Notes: generated from the sequence alone by a model not told the origin. 64,000 nt of DNA from Acinetobacter gyllenbergii CIP 110306 = MTCC 11365 (GCF_000413855.1 NZ_ATGG01000008.1:97467-161466); one strand, 5' to 3'. Counted from the first letter of the stretch, positions 36,427-46,025 are shown. Made by a program: numbers and translations.

Positions 36427-37359
36427 TTACAGGCGTTTGCGCTTTGCTGCAGCAATTTGTGACTGACGCATACGGAAGCCCGCTTTTTGCTTGTCCGTGG
36501 TTTTATCAATACAGTAAACACAAGATACGCCATGTTCATAACTTGGTAATTCTGCTTCAACTTTGGTCAGTGGCCAACCACACGCATGACACTTGATGTT
36601 TTCGCCTTCTTCAACCCCATGAGTCACCGCAGTACGACCATCAAATACGAAGCATTCACCTTCCCACATGCTTTCTTCAGCAGGGGTTTCTTCTAGGTAT
36701 TTTAAAATACCACCTTTGAGGTGATAAACCTCATTGAAACCTTCTTGAAGCAGGAGAGAGGTCGATTTTTCGCAACGGATACCACCCGTACAGAACATCG
36801 CAATTTTTTTATCTTTGTGCTGTTCAAGATTTTGTTTTACGTATTCTGGAAATTCACGGAAGCTTTCAGTCTTCGGGTCAACTGCACCTTTGAAGGTACC
36901 TGCTTTATATTCATAGTCATTACGTGTGTCGATTAAGATCACATCATCACGACTAATTAGCTCGTTCCATTCTTTAGGATCAAGATAGTGGCCAACTAAA
37001 TCGCGTGGCTTGACTTCTACACCTAAAGTTACAATTTCATTTTTAAGTTTGATTTTCATTTTACGGAATGGTTTTTCAGAGCTTTCAGACTCTTTATATT
37101 CCATTGCGTTAAAACCTTCGTTCAAAAGGAATTGATGAACGGCATCAATCGCGGCACGATCGCCTGCAACCGTACCATTAATGCCTTCAGACGCTACAAT
37201 CAGAGTTCCACATAAATTGATGCTTTTCACTAAGTCCAAAAGACGTTGTTGCAGATCCGCTGCATCTGAAACTTCTTTAAATTGATATAGTGCCGCAACA
37301 ACCCAATTATTGGTCGCTTGCTGTTCTACAGGTGCAAGCTGTTCTACAGTAGCGTTCAT
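36427..37359 (-). CDS. trhO: tRNA uridine(34) hydroxylase TrhO (rhodanese-like)
   Basis: 310 residues from ATG 37359 (GGAG six bases upstream); a TTG 12 bases earlier is rejected. The N-terminal acylphosphatase-like half leads to LIVASEGINGTVAG; the rhodanese domain carries ILIDTRNDYE and the active-site CTGGIRCEKS. A C-terminal Cys-rich segment with CHACGW and CVYC may bind zinc. TrhO (formerly YceA) hydroxylates tRNA uridine-34 using molecular oxygen, in parallel with the prephenate-dependent TrhP route. Divergent from the DUF1289 gene. Confidence 0.93.
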   Translation of the reverse strand: MNATVEQLAPVEQQATNNWVVAALYQFKEVSDAADLQQRLLDLVKSINLCGTLIVASEGINGTVAGDRAAIDAVHQFLLNEGFNAMEYKESESSEKPFRKMKIKLKNEIVTLGVEVKPRDLVGHYLDPKEWNELISRDDVILIDTRNDYEYKAGTFKGAVDPKTESFREFPEYVKQNLEQHKDKKIAMFCTGGIRCEKSTSLLLQEGFNEVYHLKGGILKYLEETPAEESMWEGECFVFDGRTAVTHGVEEGENIKCHACGWPLTKVEAELPSYEHGVSCVYCIDKTTDKQKAGFRMRQSQIAAAKRKRL

Positions 37360-37468
37360 GGATAACTCCAAATGTATTAAGATAGAAAAATGAGGCGCAC
37401 ATTTTAGCGCGAAATCTGAAAATAAGCGAGAAAACCATAAAATAAATATGGTTTTAGAGGAGTTGGTT

Positions 37469-37966
37469 TTGAGTAATGATCGTCGAATCCCTTCATTGAC
37501 CCCGTGTGCAGGGCGTTGTTCAACGGTATTTGGTGATCTGGTCTGCCGTGGCTGTCGCCGTTTTAATCATGAAGTGATTCAGTGGAATACCTATACGCCA
37601 GAGCAGCGTTTGATGGTGTGGAAGCGCTTAGATGCGCAACTGGACCAAATTCTGGTGCCTTTGTTACCCCATGCGAATTTACAGCATATCGAGGGTTTTA
37701 TTCAGAATAAACGAACCCGTGTCTTAGACAGTGCCAGTAAAGGGCGCAAGCTGTACCACGCCTTGAAAATTTGCGAGAAGAATAAACACTTGGCACATGA
37801 GAGTGGGCTGGGGATTAGCGATGCACAAGTCAAACCGATTTGGGATGAGTTTGAGCGTCGTGTACTGGCTTTGGCAAAGGCCAGTTATGAATTGGCGTGG
37901 TTACGTGCCGATGGCATTAGCAATACACTATTGCGTGCGTTAGAACTAGAAGAAGATGAGATTTAA
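37469..37966 (+). CDS. DUF1289 domain protein
   Basis: 165 residues if read from TTG 37469, which has GAGGAG at ideal spacing. An ATG at 37448 has no ribosome site and adds seven residues. CAGRCSTVFGDLVCRGCRRFNHEVIQW is the DUF1289 core with four Cys that likely bind metal (CxxxC, CxGC). The remaining about 110 residues are helical and basic. The function of the family is unknown; the core often sits in Fe-S-related proteins. Convergent with the DKNYY gene. Confidence 0.8.
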   Translation: MSNDRRIPSLTPCAGRCSTVFGDLVCRGCRRFNHEVIQWNTYTPEQRLMVWKRLDAQLDQILVPLLPHANLQHIEGFIQNKRTRVLDSASKGRKLYHALKICEKNKHLAHESGLGISDAQVKPIWDEFERRVLALAKASYELAWLRADGISNTLLRALELEEDEI

Positions 37967-38001
37967 GCCAGCAATCCTGCAGAAATCTGAATGATAACCA
38001 A

Positions 38002-38019
38002 GGATGTTGATCGACATCC
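38002..38019. terminator. Weak hairpin between convergent genes
   Basis: GGATGT / ACATCC, 6-base loop; no clear T run. Confidence 0.4.
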
Positions 38020-38042
38020 CTATTATCTTGTTAATTCTGAGA

Positions 38043-39806
38043 TTAGTTGATCTCCCTGTCATGAAGTAGGTTGGATAGTTTTAGAGCGTTAGGGTTGCGA
38101 GCAAAATATTGTGCCATGATCTGTTGATCTTGTTCACGAATCAGGCTGATTTTAAAGCCATGGGTGGTGCTGCCAGAAGAGCGTCCTCTGGTGCGGTAGA
38201 GTTTTTCTGTAATCAGGTAACTATGTTGCCCATCACTTAGACGTCGATCAGCTAAAACTATTAATCGCACAGGCTGCTGAAAACGGTACAGCACTTTGAG
38301 TTGTTGATAAAACTCGTCATAGACATAAATCTGTTGCTGATCTGCAAAAAGATAGCTGAAATTTCCGGGGTAGGGTTCATTGCTTTGACTGCCAAGCAGT
38401 TGTAACCGAGTCACGTCAACAGGTGTAGTTCCCCAGAATTTATGTTCAGCAATATGAGGGAGTGGTTGTTGATTGAGATAATAAGCATGGCCATCGGTTG
38501 CTAAATTCAGATCTCGACTAAAACGATTACTGCCACTGAAAATCTGCGTCTGTTGCGCATTTAACTGGTCCAGCCTTTTATCTTGATAATAAACCAGCTG
38601 CTGATCGTGAATATATTGGCTGCTATTTGGAAATGCTTGGCTCTGTTGCGGATCTAAATCTGTTAATGCTTTTGTTTTGTAATAGACCTGTTGATCATCT
38701 TTGGCATAAAAATAGCCAAGTGTATTGAATCTTGGATGTAAGATTGCCGAAAAATGAGTGGCATTCACGTTGGTTAAACGTATATTGCGAAAGTAAACCT
38801 GTTGATGATCTTTGCTAAAGTCATTGCCTAAATAACGGGTTTGAGCTGGGTTTAGTCCAGACAAGATATGCTCTTGCCAGTAAACTTGTTGGGCTGTTTT
38901 ACCAACATTGCTATACAGCTCAGGTGCACGATCAGGAAGGTTATCTAAGGCTAAACCAGTAAATTGATCGGCCTTGACTTGAGGGAGTAAAAAAGTACCT
39001 TGGCCTTGTTTAAAAATATAGACTTGATTCTGAAATATTTCGAAATTTGTGCCAGAGATTGACTGGGTTTGTTGATGGGGGAGTTTGACACTGCCATCGT
39101 TAAATTTATTCCAGAGTAGATAGGCAATACAAAGGCTGAAACTCACTAAAATACCAAGAATGAATGCGATAGCAGTCCATCTCTGTTTTCTTTGAAAAGC
39201 GTCTAGTGCCTGTTGATTTGCAATTATGCTAATGATGTCAATATGGGTTTTCTTGTGGGTACTTCTATTGCTGATTCGTTGCAACTGTTGCTGTTTTGCC
39301 AGTGCTTCCAGTTTTTTCCAGAATGGTAAAAACTCACAATGTTGCTGGGTTAATGTGGCAGGCCACATCCATGAATTAAAATAAAAATACTGTCGATAGG
39401 GCTTGCTTTTACTCAGGAGATTAAAACTATGGATTTGAGCTTGCTGCTGCTGAAGTTGGATCTGAATCAAATCTTGCCAAGTGAAAAAAGTAGATTGCTT
39501 TGCACTCTCTAGTGCCATGCCTTGCTGGTATAACTTAAAGGTGATGGCGCGTCTAAAGTACCTCTGATAAAGCTGGTTATATAGGTAAACAATGATAAGC
39601 AATAAACCGAACATCAAGGCGATATTGAAAAGCTGGGCGAAAAAAGGCAGGAATTGATAAAAATAATACAGGCTTAAATCATAAATAAAGTAAATGAAAA
39701 TCGCCCAAGTTAGTATGATCATCAATAAAAACAACGTGAAAGACGCCATTTTTATTTGAAAGACGGGCAGCGTAACTTGTATCAAAACAGTGGTTTTTTT
39801 GATCAT
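38043..39806 (-). CDS. DKNYY-family protein with N-terminal membrane helices
   Basis: 587 residues. Two N-terminal hydrophobic segments (about 20-45 and 55-78), a PH-like cytoplasmic segment, another helix near 212-232, then a large repeat region. Repeats of about 40 residues carry the DKNYY style of 'xYxDxxxVYY' with Y/F alternation: SKDHQQVYFRNIRL, AKDDQQVYYKTKALTD, IHDQQLVYYQDKRLDQ and ATDGHAYYLNQQPL. The protein probably spans the inner membrane with the repeats outside. DKNYY domains are common in host-adapted bacteria; no function is known. Rich in Gln. Confidence 0.8.
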   Translation of the reverse strand: MIKKTTVLIQVTLPVFQIKMASFTLFLLMIILTWAIFIYFIYDLSLYYFYQFLPFFAQLFNIALMFGLLLIIVYLYNQLYQRYFRRAITFKLYQQGMALESAKQSTFFTWQDLIQIQLQQQQAQIHSFNLLSKSKPYRQYFYFNSWMWPATLTQQHCEFLPFWKKLEALAKQQQLQRISNRSTHKKTHIDIISIIANQQALDAFQRKQRWTAIAFILGILVSFSLCIAYLLWNKFNDGSVKLPHQQTQSISGTNFEIFQNQVYIFKQGQGTFLLPQVKADQFTGLALDNLPDRAPELYSNVGKTAQQVYWQEHILSGLNPAQTRYLGNDFSKDHQQVYFRNIRLTNVNATHFSAILHPRFNTLGYFYAKDDQQVYYKTKALTDLDPQQSQAFPNSSQYIHDQQLVYYQDKRLDQLNAQQTQIFSGSNRFSRDLNLATDGHAYYLNQQPLPHIAEHKFWGTTPVDVTRLQLLGSQSNEPYPGNFSYLFADQQQIYVYDEFYQQLKVLYRFQQPVRLIVLADRRLSDGQHSYLITEKLYRTRGRSSGSTTHGFKISLIREQDQQIMAQYFARNPNALKLSNLLHDREIN

Positions 39807-39878
39807 CGACTCGGTAAATTAGTTCTGTAAAATAAATGTTGTTTAAGTTTTATTTTAAGAGCATAACCGATAAAACAA

Positions 39879-39905
39879 AAAAAGGATGCAGAAGCATCCT
39901 TTTTT
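39879..39905 (-). terminator. Terminator of gltA
   Basis: AAAAAGGATGC / GCATCCTTTTT with AGAA loop. Confidence 0.9.
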
Positions 39906-39922
39906 ATTAACGCTAATCGAAA

Positions 39923-41197
39923 TTAACGTTTGATGTCGCGTTGAGTCGAGCCTGTATAAAGCTGACGTGGACGACCGATCTTGTAAGGACCGCTGTGCAT
40001 TTCTAACCAGTGGCTGATCCAACCAACTGTACGTGCAAGCGCGAAGATCACCGTAAACATACCTGTAGGGATACCAATCGCTTTTAAGATGATACCTGAG
40101 TAGAAGTCTACGTTCGGGTAAAGTTTACGTTCAACGAAGTACGGGTCGTTCAGCGCAATACGCTCAAGTTCCATTGCAAGTTGCAATTGTGGATCGTTGA
40201 TGCCTAATGCAGCAAGAACTTCGTCACAAGTCTCTTTCATGACTTTCGCACGTGGGTCGAAGTTTTTATAAACACGGTGACCGAAGCCCATGAGTTTAAC
40301 TTCTTTGCGTTTTACTTTTTCCATGAATTCAGCAACGTTTTCTACGCTACCAATTTCATCTAACATTTTAAGTACAGCTTCGTTTGCACCGCCGTGCGCA
40401 GGTCCCCAAAGTGCAGAGATACCCGCAGAGATACATGCATATGGATTCGCACCAGTCGAACCTGCAAGACGAACTGTAGACGTAGATGCATTTTGTTCGT
40501 GGTCAGCATGAAGCGTGAAGATACGATCCATTGCACGAGCAAGAACAGGATTTACTTTGTAATCACGGTCAGCAGGCGTAGCAAACATCATGTGTAAGAA
40601 GTTTTCTGCATAACCAAGGTCATTACGTGGGTAAATGAATGGTTGACCTACAGTGTACTTGTAGCTCCACGCTGCAAGTGTAGGGATTTTCGCGATTAAA
40701 CGAATTGCAGTAATTTCACGGTGGTTAACATCTTCGATGTCTAAGCCATTGTGATAGAACGCAGATAATGCACCAACAACACCAACCATGATTGCCATAG
40801 GGTGAGCATCACGACGGAAACCATTGAAGAAGCGGCTTACTTGGTCGTGAACCATCGTATGGTTACGTACTTTCGCATCAAATTCTGCTTTCTGTTCAGC
40901 ATTTGGAAGCTCGCCATTGAGTAATAAGTAGCAAGTTTCTAAGTAGTCTGCTTGAGTCGCTAATTGATCAATTGGATAGCCGCGGTGTAATAACACACCT
41001 TTGTCACCATCAATGAATGTGATCTTAGATTCGCAAGCCGCTGTCGCCATAAAACCAGGGTCGAAAGTAAAGTGACCTGATGCCAATACATCTTTAACGT
41101 CAATTACATCTGGGCCTAATGTGCCGCTGTAAATTGGTAATTCAATTTCTTTGCCATCAAGCTGTAATACGGCTTTTTTGCCAGTTGCTGCAGACAT
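39923..41197 (-). CDS. gltA: Citrate synthase (type II, hexameric)
   Basis: 424 residues with CAGGAG upstream. Catalytic residues are all present in [28 protein letters not shown] and [14 protein letters not shown], with the type II N-terminal domain ([22 protein letters not shown]). It condenses oxaloacetate and acetyl-CoA to citrate. Type II enzymes are inhibited by NADH. The gene is divergent from sdhCDAB, as in E. coli, with a 901-base spacer here. gltA is a common Acinetobacter typing locus. Confidence 0.98.
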   Translation of the reverse strand: MSAATGKKAVLQLDGKEIELPIYSGTLGPDVIDVKDVLASGHFTFDPGFMATAACESKITFIDGDKGVLLHRGYPIDQLATQADYLETCYLLLNGELPNAEQKAEFDAKVRNHTMVHDQVSRFFNGFRRDAHPMAIMVGVVGALSAFYHNGLDIEDVNHREITAIRLIAKIPTLAAWSYKYTVGQPFIYPRNDLGYAENFLHMMFATPADRDYKVNPVLARAMDRIFTLHADHEQNASTSTVRLAGSTGANPYACISAGISALWGPAHGGANEAVLKMLDEIGSVENVAEFMEKVKRKEVKLMGFGHRVYKNFDPRAKVMKETCDEVLAALGINDPQLQLAMELERIALNDPYFVERKLYPNVDFYSGIILKAIGIPTGMFTVIFALARTVGWISHWLEMHSGPYKIGRPRQLYTGSTQRDIKR

Positions 41198-41287
41198 TCA
41201 ATAGATCTCCTGTCCTGGTGAATGATTATCTGACTCGAAATACTAATCTTGTCATGTGCGAATCAGACGGTGTCAAAATTTGCTATA

Positions 41288-41315
41288 AGATTAGTGGTTA
41301 CTAAAATTTTGTCAA
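41288..41315 (-). promoter_or_regulatory. Probable gltA promoter
   Basis: On the minus strand TTGACA (41310-41315) and TAATCT (41288-41293), spacer 16, giving a leader of about 85 bases. Confidence 0.45.
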
Positions 41316-41463
41316 TTATACTTAGGGATAAAAAATGACGTTGCTACAGTCAATTAGTCATTCAGTATCGAAGAAAAAACTGAGTAAAATCACAGCACCG
41401 GTCGAGTATAATATGTCAAATCAAGTTTTAGGTGCATAAAAAAAATGAAGCATCAGTCCAATT

Positions 41464-41532
41464 GTAAGTAAATTTTTATTGGGCTTAGATGTTGCGGCTT
41501 ATAAAATAAATACTTACCCCATCTGCAAGCCC
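41464..41532. other. Crossing inverted repeats: possible pseudoknot
   Basis: Helix 1: GTAAGTA (41464-41470) with TACTTAC (41511-41517), extended inward by TTTATT (41475-41480) with AATAAA (41505-41510). Helix 2: GGGCTT and GATG (41481-41486, 41488-41491) with CATC and AAGCCC (41520-41523, 41527-41532). Helix 2 opens inside helix 1 and closes outside it, the topology of an H-type pseudoknot, on either strand. It is upstream of the inferred gltA promoter, so which transcript, if any, carries it is unknown. Confidence 0.4.
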
Positions 41533-41965
41533 TATATTTGCCGTGCTTTACAGTGAACTGTTCATTCAAAAACCAATCAAAAGCGTTCAAGAGCGAGAAG
41601 TTGTTGGTGCATTTTGGTGCGATTAATTGTTTAAAAAATGACTGATTGAATTTGGCAAAAGCAAGCATAAACATAGATTATTAATTAATTATATTTAATA
41701 TATAAATGAGCAGTATTATTTTAGACTATATATAAAGCTTGAAAAATTGTGCTGCTTTCATGCTGAAAAGGGGGGCTTTTTGTGAAATATGAAGAAAAGA
41801 ATTTATAAAATTAAAAAGTATCTATAAAAAATAGTATTTTATTTTTATCATTACAAAACAATCAGATAGTTGTTTTTAGGAAAACTTGATGTATTTGTCG
41901 CTGTTATTATGCGTGTGAATGATTCTTATTTAAAGTTTTTTTCGACTAAAGCGAAAGTTGATTGT

Positions 41966-41994
41966 TTGTATTTTGATATTTCACGTTTTATAAT
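41966..41994 (+). promoter_or_regulatory. Promoter of sdhCDAB
   Basis: TTGTAT (41966-41971) and consensus TATAAT (41989-41994), spacer 17. Predicted start near 42001 and a leader of about 100 bases. Confidence 0.65.
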
Positions 41995-42011
41995 TCGGTG
42001 TCGTTATATAG

Positions 42012-42087
42012 GTTAGGCATGTGCTGTGCTTGCCTAACAATGCCAGCTTTCCTTTGAATTAAGTCAAACAAACTCCAGATGGAGTTT
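42012..42087 (+). promoter_or_regulatory. Two-hairpin leader of the sdh mRNA
   Basis: Hairpin 1: GTTAGGCA (42012-42019) / TGCCTAAC (42031-42038), eight pairs, 11-base loop. Hairpin 2: AAACTCC (42070-42076) / GGAGTTT (42081-42087), tetraloop AGAT, ending 11 bases before ATG 42099. Position close to the start codon suggests control of translation, unproven. Confidence 0.5.
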
Positions 42088-42098
42088 CTACCTACAGG

Positions 42099-42500
42099 AT
42101 GCCCGCTGTGAAAAGCAACAGACCTGTCAATTTGTCCATGGGTCAGGTATTAGCGGTAAATTTACGCTCACCCGTGGCTATTGCCTCAATTCTACACCGT
42201 CTATCAGGTGTAATCGTTTTCGTATTAGTTGCAGTTCTTTTATGGATTTTGGATAAGTCTTTATCTTCTCCAGAAGGATTTGACTACGTTAAAAATGTCG
42301 TTTTCGGAAATATCATTGTACGTTTCGTCGTATGGGTATTTGTAGCTGGCTTGATTTTCCACTTTATCGCAGGTGTGAAGCATTTACTTGCTGACCTCGG
42401 TTTTGCTGAAGAACTTCAAAGCGGTCGTATCGCTGCTACAGTTTCATTGATCTTGTCTGCGGTTGGTATTGTCGCAGCATTCGTATGGATTATGTTCTGA
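42099..42500 (+). CDS. sdhC: Succinate dehydrogenase cytochrome b556 subunit
   Basis: 133 residues; a GTG at 42108, with AGGA eight bases upstream, is an alternative start. The signature SPVAIASILHRLSGVIVF carries the Ser and Arg of the quinone site, and HFIAGVKHLLADLGF carries the haem b His. Three membrane helices. With SdhD it anchors complex II in the inner membrane and passes electrons to ubiquinone. First gene of sdhCDAB. Confidence 0.95.
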   Translation: MPAVKSNRPVNLSMGQVLAVNLRSPVAIASILHRLSGVIVFVLVAVLLWILDKSLSSPEGFDYVKNVVFGNIIVRFVVWVFVAGLIFHFIAGVKHLLADLGFAEELQSGRIAATVSLILSAVGIVAAFVWIMF

Positions 42501-42865
42501 TGAAAAGTGCTACAGGTTTAACAGGTTCAGGTTCTCGTGACTGGTATATCCAACGTGTCAGTGCTGTAGTGTTAGCTGCATACACTGTAGTTTTGTTTGG
42601 CTGGATCCTTTGCAATAGCGGATTCGGTTATGAACAGTGGGCTGGCTTTATGCTGACGTTGCCAATGAAGATTTTTTCTTTATTAGCAGTGTTATCGCTC
42701 GTTGCACACGCTTGGATTGGTATGTGGCAAGTCTTTACTGATTATGTAACGACTCGTCAAATGGGCCCTTCAGCTTCAGGTTTACGCCTTGTACTCACTT
42801 CTGCTGTCATTATTTCAGTGTTCGTGTACGCAATCTGGGGTATCCAGATTTTCTGGGCAAATTGA
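42500..42865 (+). CDS. sdhD: Succinate dehydrogenase hydrophobic anchor subunit
   Basis: 121 residues from ATG 42500, whose A is the last base of the sdhC stop (TGATG overlap, hence coupled). A start at 42485 inside sdhC is less likely. DWYIQRVSAVVLAAYTVVLF begins the first of three helices; AHAWIGMWQVFTDYV contains the second haem-ligand His and the quinone-site Asp/Tyr. Partner of SdhC in complex II. Confidence 0.95.
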   Translation: MKSATGLTGSGSRDWYIQRVSAVVLAAYTVVLFGWILCNSGFGYEQWAGFMLTLPMKIFSLLAVLSLVAHAWIGMWQVFTDYVTTRQMGPSASGLRLVLTSAVIISVFVYAIWGIQIFWAN

Positions 42866-42877
42866 TAGGAAGAGATC

Positions 42878-44773
42878 ATGGGCGCAATTAACCCTAAAGA
42901 AGATTATTCAAATATTCAAAACCTCACTTTCGATGCTGTTATCGTTGGTGGTGGTGGTTCTGGTATGCGTGCTGCTTACCAACTTGCTCAAGCGGGTTTA
43001 AAAGTTGCGGTATTGACCAAAGTTTTCCCAACTCGTTCGCATACAGTTGCCGCACAAGGTGGTATTGGTGCGTCGTTAGGTAACATGCAGGAAGATAACT
43101 GGCACTACCACTTCTATGACACGGTGAAAGGTTCTGACTGGTTAGGCGATCAGGACGCAATCGAGTTCATGACGCGTGAAGCGCCGAAAGTTGTTTACGA
43201 GCTTGAACACTTGGGTATGCCGTTTGACCGTAACGAAGATGGTACGATCTATCAGCGTCCATTCGGTGGTCACTCTGCAAACTACGGCGAAAAAGCAGTT
43301 CCACGTGCGTGTGCTGCTGCTGACCGTACAGGCCATGCGTTATTGCATACCTTGTATCAAAGCAATGTTAAAATGGGTACACAATTCTACGTTGAATGGA
43401 TTGCATTAGATTTAATCCGTAACGAAGAAGGTGATGTACTTGGTGTAACGGCGATTGACCAAGAAACCGGTAACATCGCAGTATTCCAAGCCAAAGCAAC
43501 ATTATTTGCTACAGGCGGTGCGGGTCGTGTGTACCGTGCATCAACCAATGCTTATATCAATACTGGTGACGGTCTTGGTATGGCTGCTCGTGCAGGTATT
43601 CCATTGCAAGATATGGAATTCTGGCAATTCCACCCAACGGGTGTTGCGGGCGCAGGCGTATTGTTGACTGAAGGTTGTCGTGGCGAAGGTGGTATCCTTC
43701 GTAACAAAGACGGCGAACCATTCATGGAACGTTATGCACCAACGTTAAAAGACTTGGCGCCACGTGACTTCGTATCACGTTCTATGGACCAAGAAATTAA
43801 AGAAGGTCGTGGTTGTGGTCCTAAAGCGGATTATATCTTATTGGATATGACTCACTTAGGTGCTGAAACCATTATGAAACGTCTTCCATCTGTATTTGAG
43901 ATTGGTAAGAAGTTTGCAAACGTTGACTGTACCAAAGAGCCAATTCCAGTGGTGCCAACAATCCATTATCAAATGGGTGGTATTCCGACCAATATTCATG
44001 GCCAAGTGGTTGTACCGCATGGCGTAGAAGAAGGTGAGTTCTCTGCAAGCTACAACAAAGACACTAAAGAGTATCATTATGTTGGTACTCGTGATTATGT
44101 AAAACCAGTGAAAGGGTTCTATGCGATCGGTGAGTGTTCTTGCGTATCTGTACATGGTGCAAACCGTTTAGGTACCAACTCTTTGCTTGACCTTGTGGTC
44201 TTCGGTAAAGCCGCGGGTGAGCACATCATTGATTACGTGACCAAACATCATGGCGATGATTATCAACCGCTTCCGACTGATGTGTTAGTAAATACATTAG
44301 ATCGTATTCGTAAGTTAGATGATTCAACGACGGGTGAAAACGCACAAGAAGTTGCTGATGCAATTCGTGACATCGTACAAGATCACGCGGGCGTATTCCG
44401 TACTCAAGCTTTGCTTGATAAAGGCGTAAAAGAAATTCTTGCGATTGAACCGCGTGTTCGTAACATTCATTTAAAAGACAAATCTAAAGTATTTAACACT
44501 GCGCGTGTTGAAGCATTAGAAGTTGAAAACTTATATGAAGTTGCGAAGGCGACTCTGATTTCTGCTGCTGCACGTAAAGAATGTCGTGGTGCGCATACAG
44601 TTGTTGACTATGAGTTAGCACCTGATCACCCAACTTACTCTTACGGTCGTCGTGATGATGAGTGGATGAAGCATACTTTATGGTATTCATCAGACAATCG
44701 TCTTGAATATAAGCCGGTACGTTTCAGCCCATTAACGGTTGAAGCAATTGAACCTAAGCCACGTACATTCTAA
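42878..44773 (+). CDS. sdhA: Succinate dehydrogenase flavoprotein subunit
   Basis: 631 residues. FAD-binding start FDAVIVGGGGSGMRAAYQLA, covalent FAD-linking His in PTRSHTVAAQGG, active-site region with HPTGVAGAGVLLTEGCRGEGG and catalytic Arg in ARKECRGAH. It oxidises succinate to fumarate and hands electrons to SdhB. Twelve bases after sdhD. Confidence 0.98.
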   Translation: MGAINPKEDYSNIQNLTFDAVIVGGGGSGMRAAYQLAQAGLKVAVLTKVFPTRSHTVAAQGGIGASLGNMQEDNWHYHFYDTVKGSDWLGDQDAIEFMTREAPKVVYELEHLGMPFDRNEDGTIYQRPFGGHSANYGEKAVPRACAAADRTGHALLHTLYQSNVKMGTQFYVEWIALDLIRNEEGDVLGVTAIDQETGNIAVFQAKATLFATGGAGRVYRASTNAYINTGDGLGMAARAGIPLQDMEFWQFHPTGVAGAGVLLTEGCRGEGGILRNKDGEPFMERYAPTLKDLAPRDFVSRSMDQEIKEGRGCGPKADYILLDMTHLGAETIMKRLPSVFEIGKKFANVDCTKEPIPVVPTIHYQMGGIPTNIHGQVVVPHGVEEGEFSASYNKDTKEYHYVGTRDYVKPVKGFYAIGECSCVSVHGANRLGTNSLLDLVVFGKAAGEHIIDYVTKHHGDDYQPLPTDVLVNTLDRIRKLDDSTTGENAQEVADAIRDIVQDHAGVFRTQALLDKGVKEILAIEPRVRNIHLKDKSKVFNTARVEALEVENLYEVAKATLISAAARKECRGAHTVVDYELAPDHPTYSYGRRDDEWMKHTLWYSSDNRLEYKPVRFSPLTVEAIEPKPRTF

Positions 44774-44787
44774 TCGGGAGAACAAAG

Positions 44788-45498
44788 ATGAGTAGAGGCA
44801 CTCGTACATTCGAAATCTACCGCTATGATCCTGATAAGGATAAAGCGCCGTACATGCAAACTTTCAAACTTGAGTTAACCGATAAGCACCGTATGTTGCT
44901 TGATGCGTTACTTGCGTTGAAAGTGCAAGATGAATCATTAACATTCCGCCGTTCTTGCCGTGAAGGTATTTGTGGTTCGGATGGTGTGAACATCAATGGT
45001 AAAAATGGTTTAGCGTGCTTGTGGAACTTGAACGATTTACCAGAGAAGATTGTGATTCGTCCTTTACCTGGTTTACCAGTGGTAAAAGATTTGGTTGTAG
45101 ACATGAACCAGTTCTATGATCAATATGACAAGATCCAACCGTTCTTGATTAACAATCAGCCAGCACCAGCAAAAGAGCGTTTACAGTCTCAAGCAGAGCG
45201 TGAACACTTAGATGGTCTATATGAATGTATTCTTTGTGCATGTTGTTCAACATCATGCCCATCATTCTGGTGGAACCCTGATAAGTTCCTTGGGCCATCA
45301 GCATTGTTAAATGCATATCGCTTTATCATTGACTCTCGTGATACGGCAACACAAGAGCGTTTGGCTCGTTTAGACGACCCATTCTCTTTGTTCCGTTGTA
45401 AAGGGATCATGAACTGTGTGTCTGTATGTCCTAAAGGTTTGAACCCGACAAAGGCAATTGGTCACATTCGTAATATGTTGTTAGATCAAGCAGGTTAA
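44788..45498 (+). CDS. sdhB: Succinate dehydrogenase iron-sulfur subunit
   Basis: 236 residues. [2Fe-2S] ligands in CREGICGSDG and the downstream Cys of GLACLWNL; the [4Fe-4S] and [3Fe-4S] ligands are in CILCACCSTSC and CKGIMNCVSVCPKG. It conducts electrons from SdhA flavin to the quinone site. Last gene of the sdh operon, followed by a terminator before a long gap to sucA. Confidence 0.98.
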   Translation: MSRGTRTFEIYRYDPDKDKAPYMQTFKLELTDKHRMLLDALLALKVQDESLTFRRSCREGICGSDGVNINGKNGLACLWNLNDLPEKIVIRPLPGLPVVKDLVVDMNQFYDQYDKIQPFLINNQPAPAKERLQSQAEREHLDGLYECILCACCSTSCPSFWWNPDKFLGPSALLNAYRFIIDSRDTATQERLARLDDPFSLFRCKGIMNCVSVCPKGLNPTKAIGHIRNMLLDQAG

Positions 45499-45518
45499 TC
45501 TGTTTTTCTAATGCGAAA

Positions 45519-45547
45519 AAGGAGCTCCGAAAGGGGCTTCTTTTTTT
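45519..45547 (+). terminator. Terminator of sdhCDAB
   Basis: AAGGAGCTCC pairs with GGGGCTTCTT around GAAA (two or three G-T wobbles), then T7. Confidence 0.8.
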
Positions 45548-46025
45548 ATTGGGATTTGATTAAAGGGTGAGCTTGGTTAAAAAGTGTTTACTTAAATATT
45601 TTAGACTTGAATTTCAGTAATTCGGCCTTAAATATTTATAGATTTTGCTGTTAAGACAAATCATGAGAATCGATATATTTAAAATATTGGTTTATTTTTC
45701 ATCAGATTGAATAGTGTTTGTGCAAGATTTGTAGAGAATGTTTATTTTTGACCAATTGGAGTGCAACTTTTATCAAAAGGGCGGTATATTAGAATATAAT
45801 TTGATATGTGTATTTCGCTGCTTTATGGATGGTATGTGTCAAAAAAATCAATCCAAGCCTGAGAACATGTTAGGATTTCTGCCACAAATGAAATCAAAAA
45901 ATAAACAGATTCTTGATGTTATCGTTCGATAGTGTCTTGCTGATTTGTACAGGTTTCATCAAAAAAGTCAATTTAGAAAAGTTAAAATTCGAGTTAATTT
46001 TTCTAAAATGATTTGCAAAAAATTG

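Larger units (their letters stand above)
41198..42098. other. 901-base divergent region gltA / sdhC
   Basis: Unusually long for divergent TCA genes and very AT-rich. It contains the gltA and sdhC promoters, the crossing-helix element (41464-41532), a stretch near 41535-41640 that is less AT-rich and a G6 run at 41770-41775. An ORF of 73 codons on the minus strand (41453-41674) has no ribosome site and is not called. Confidence 0.5.

Noticed and set aside
41453..41674. 73-codon minus-strand ORF in the gltA-sdhC gap
   Set aside because: No ribosome site, composition not protein-like, and it overlaps the crossing-helix element.
41770..41775. G6 run followed by CTTTTT as a terminator
   Set aside because: No complementary C-rich arm precedes it, so no stem forms.
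45738..45932. 64-codon plus-strand ORF between sdhB and sucA
   Set aside because: No ribosome site and no recognisable sequence; likely chance in AT-rich DNA.
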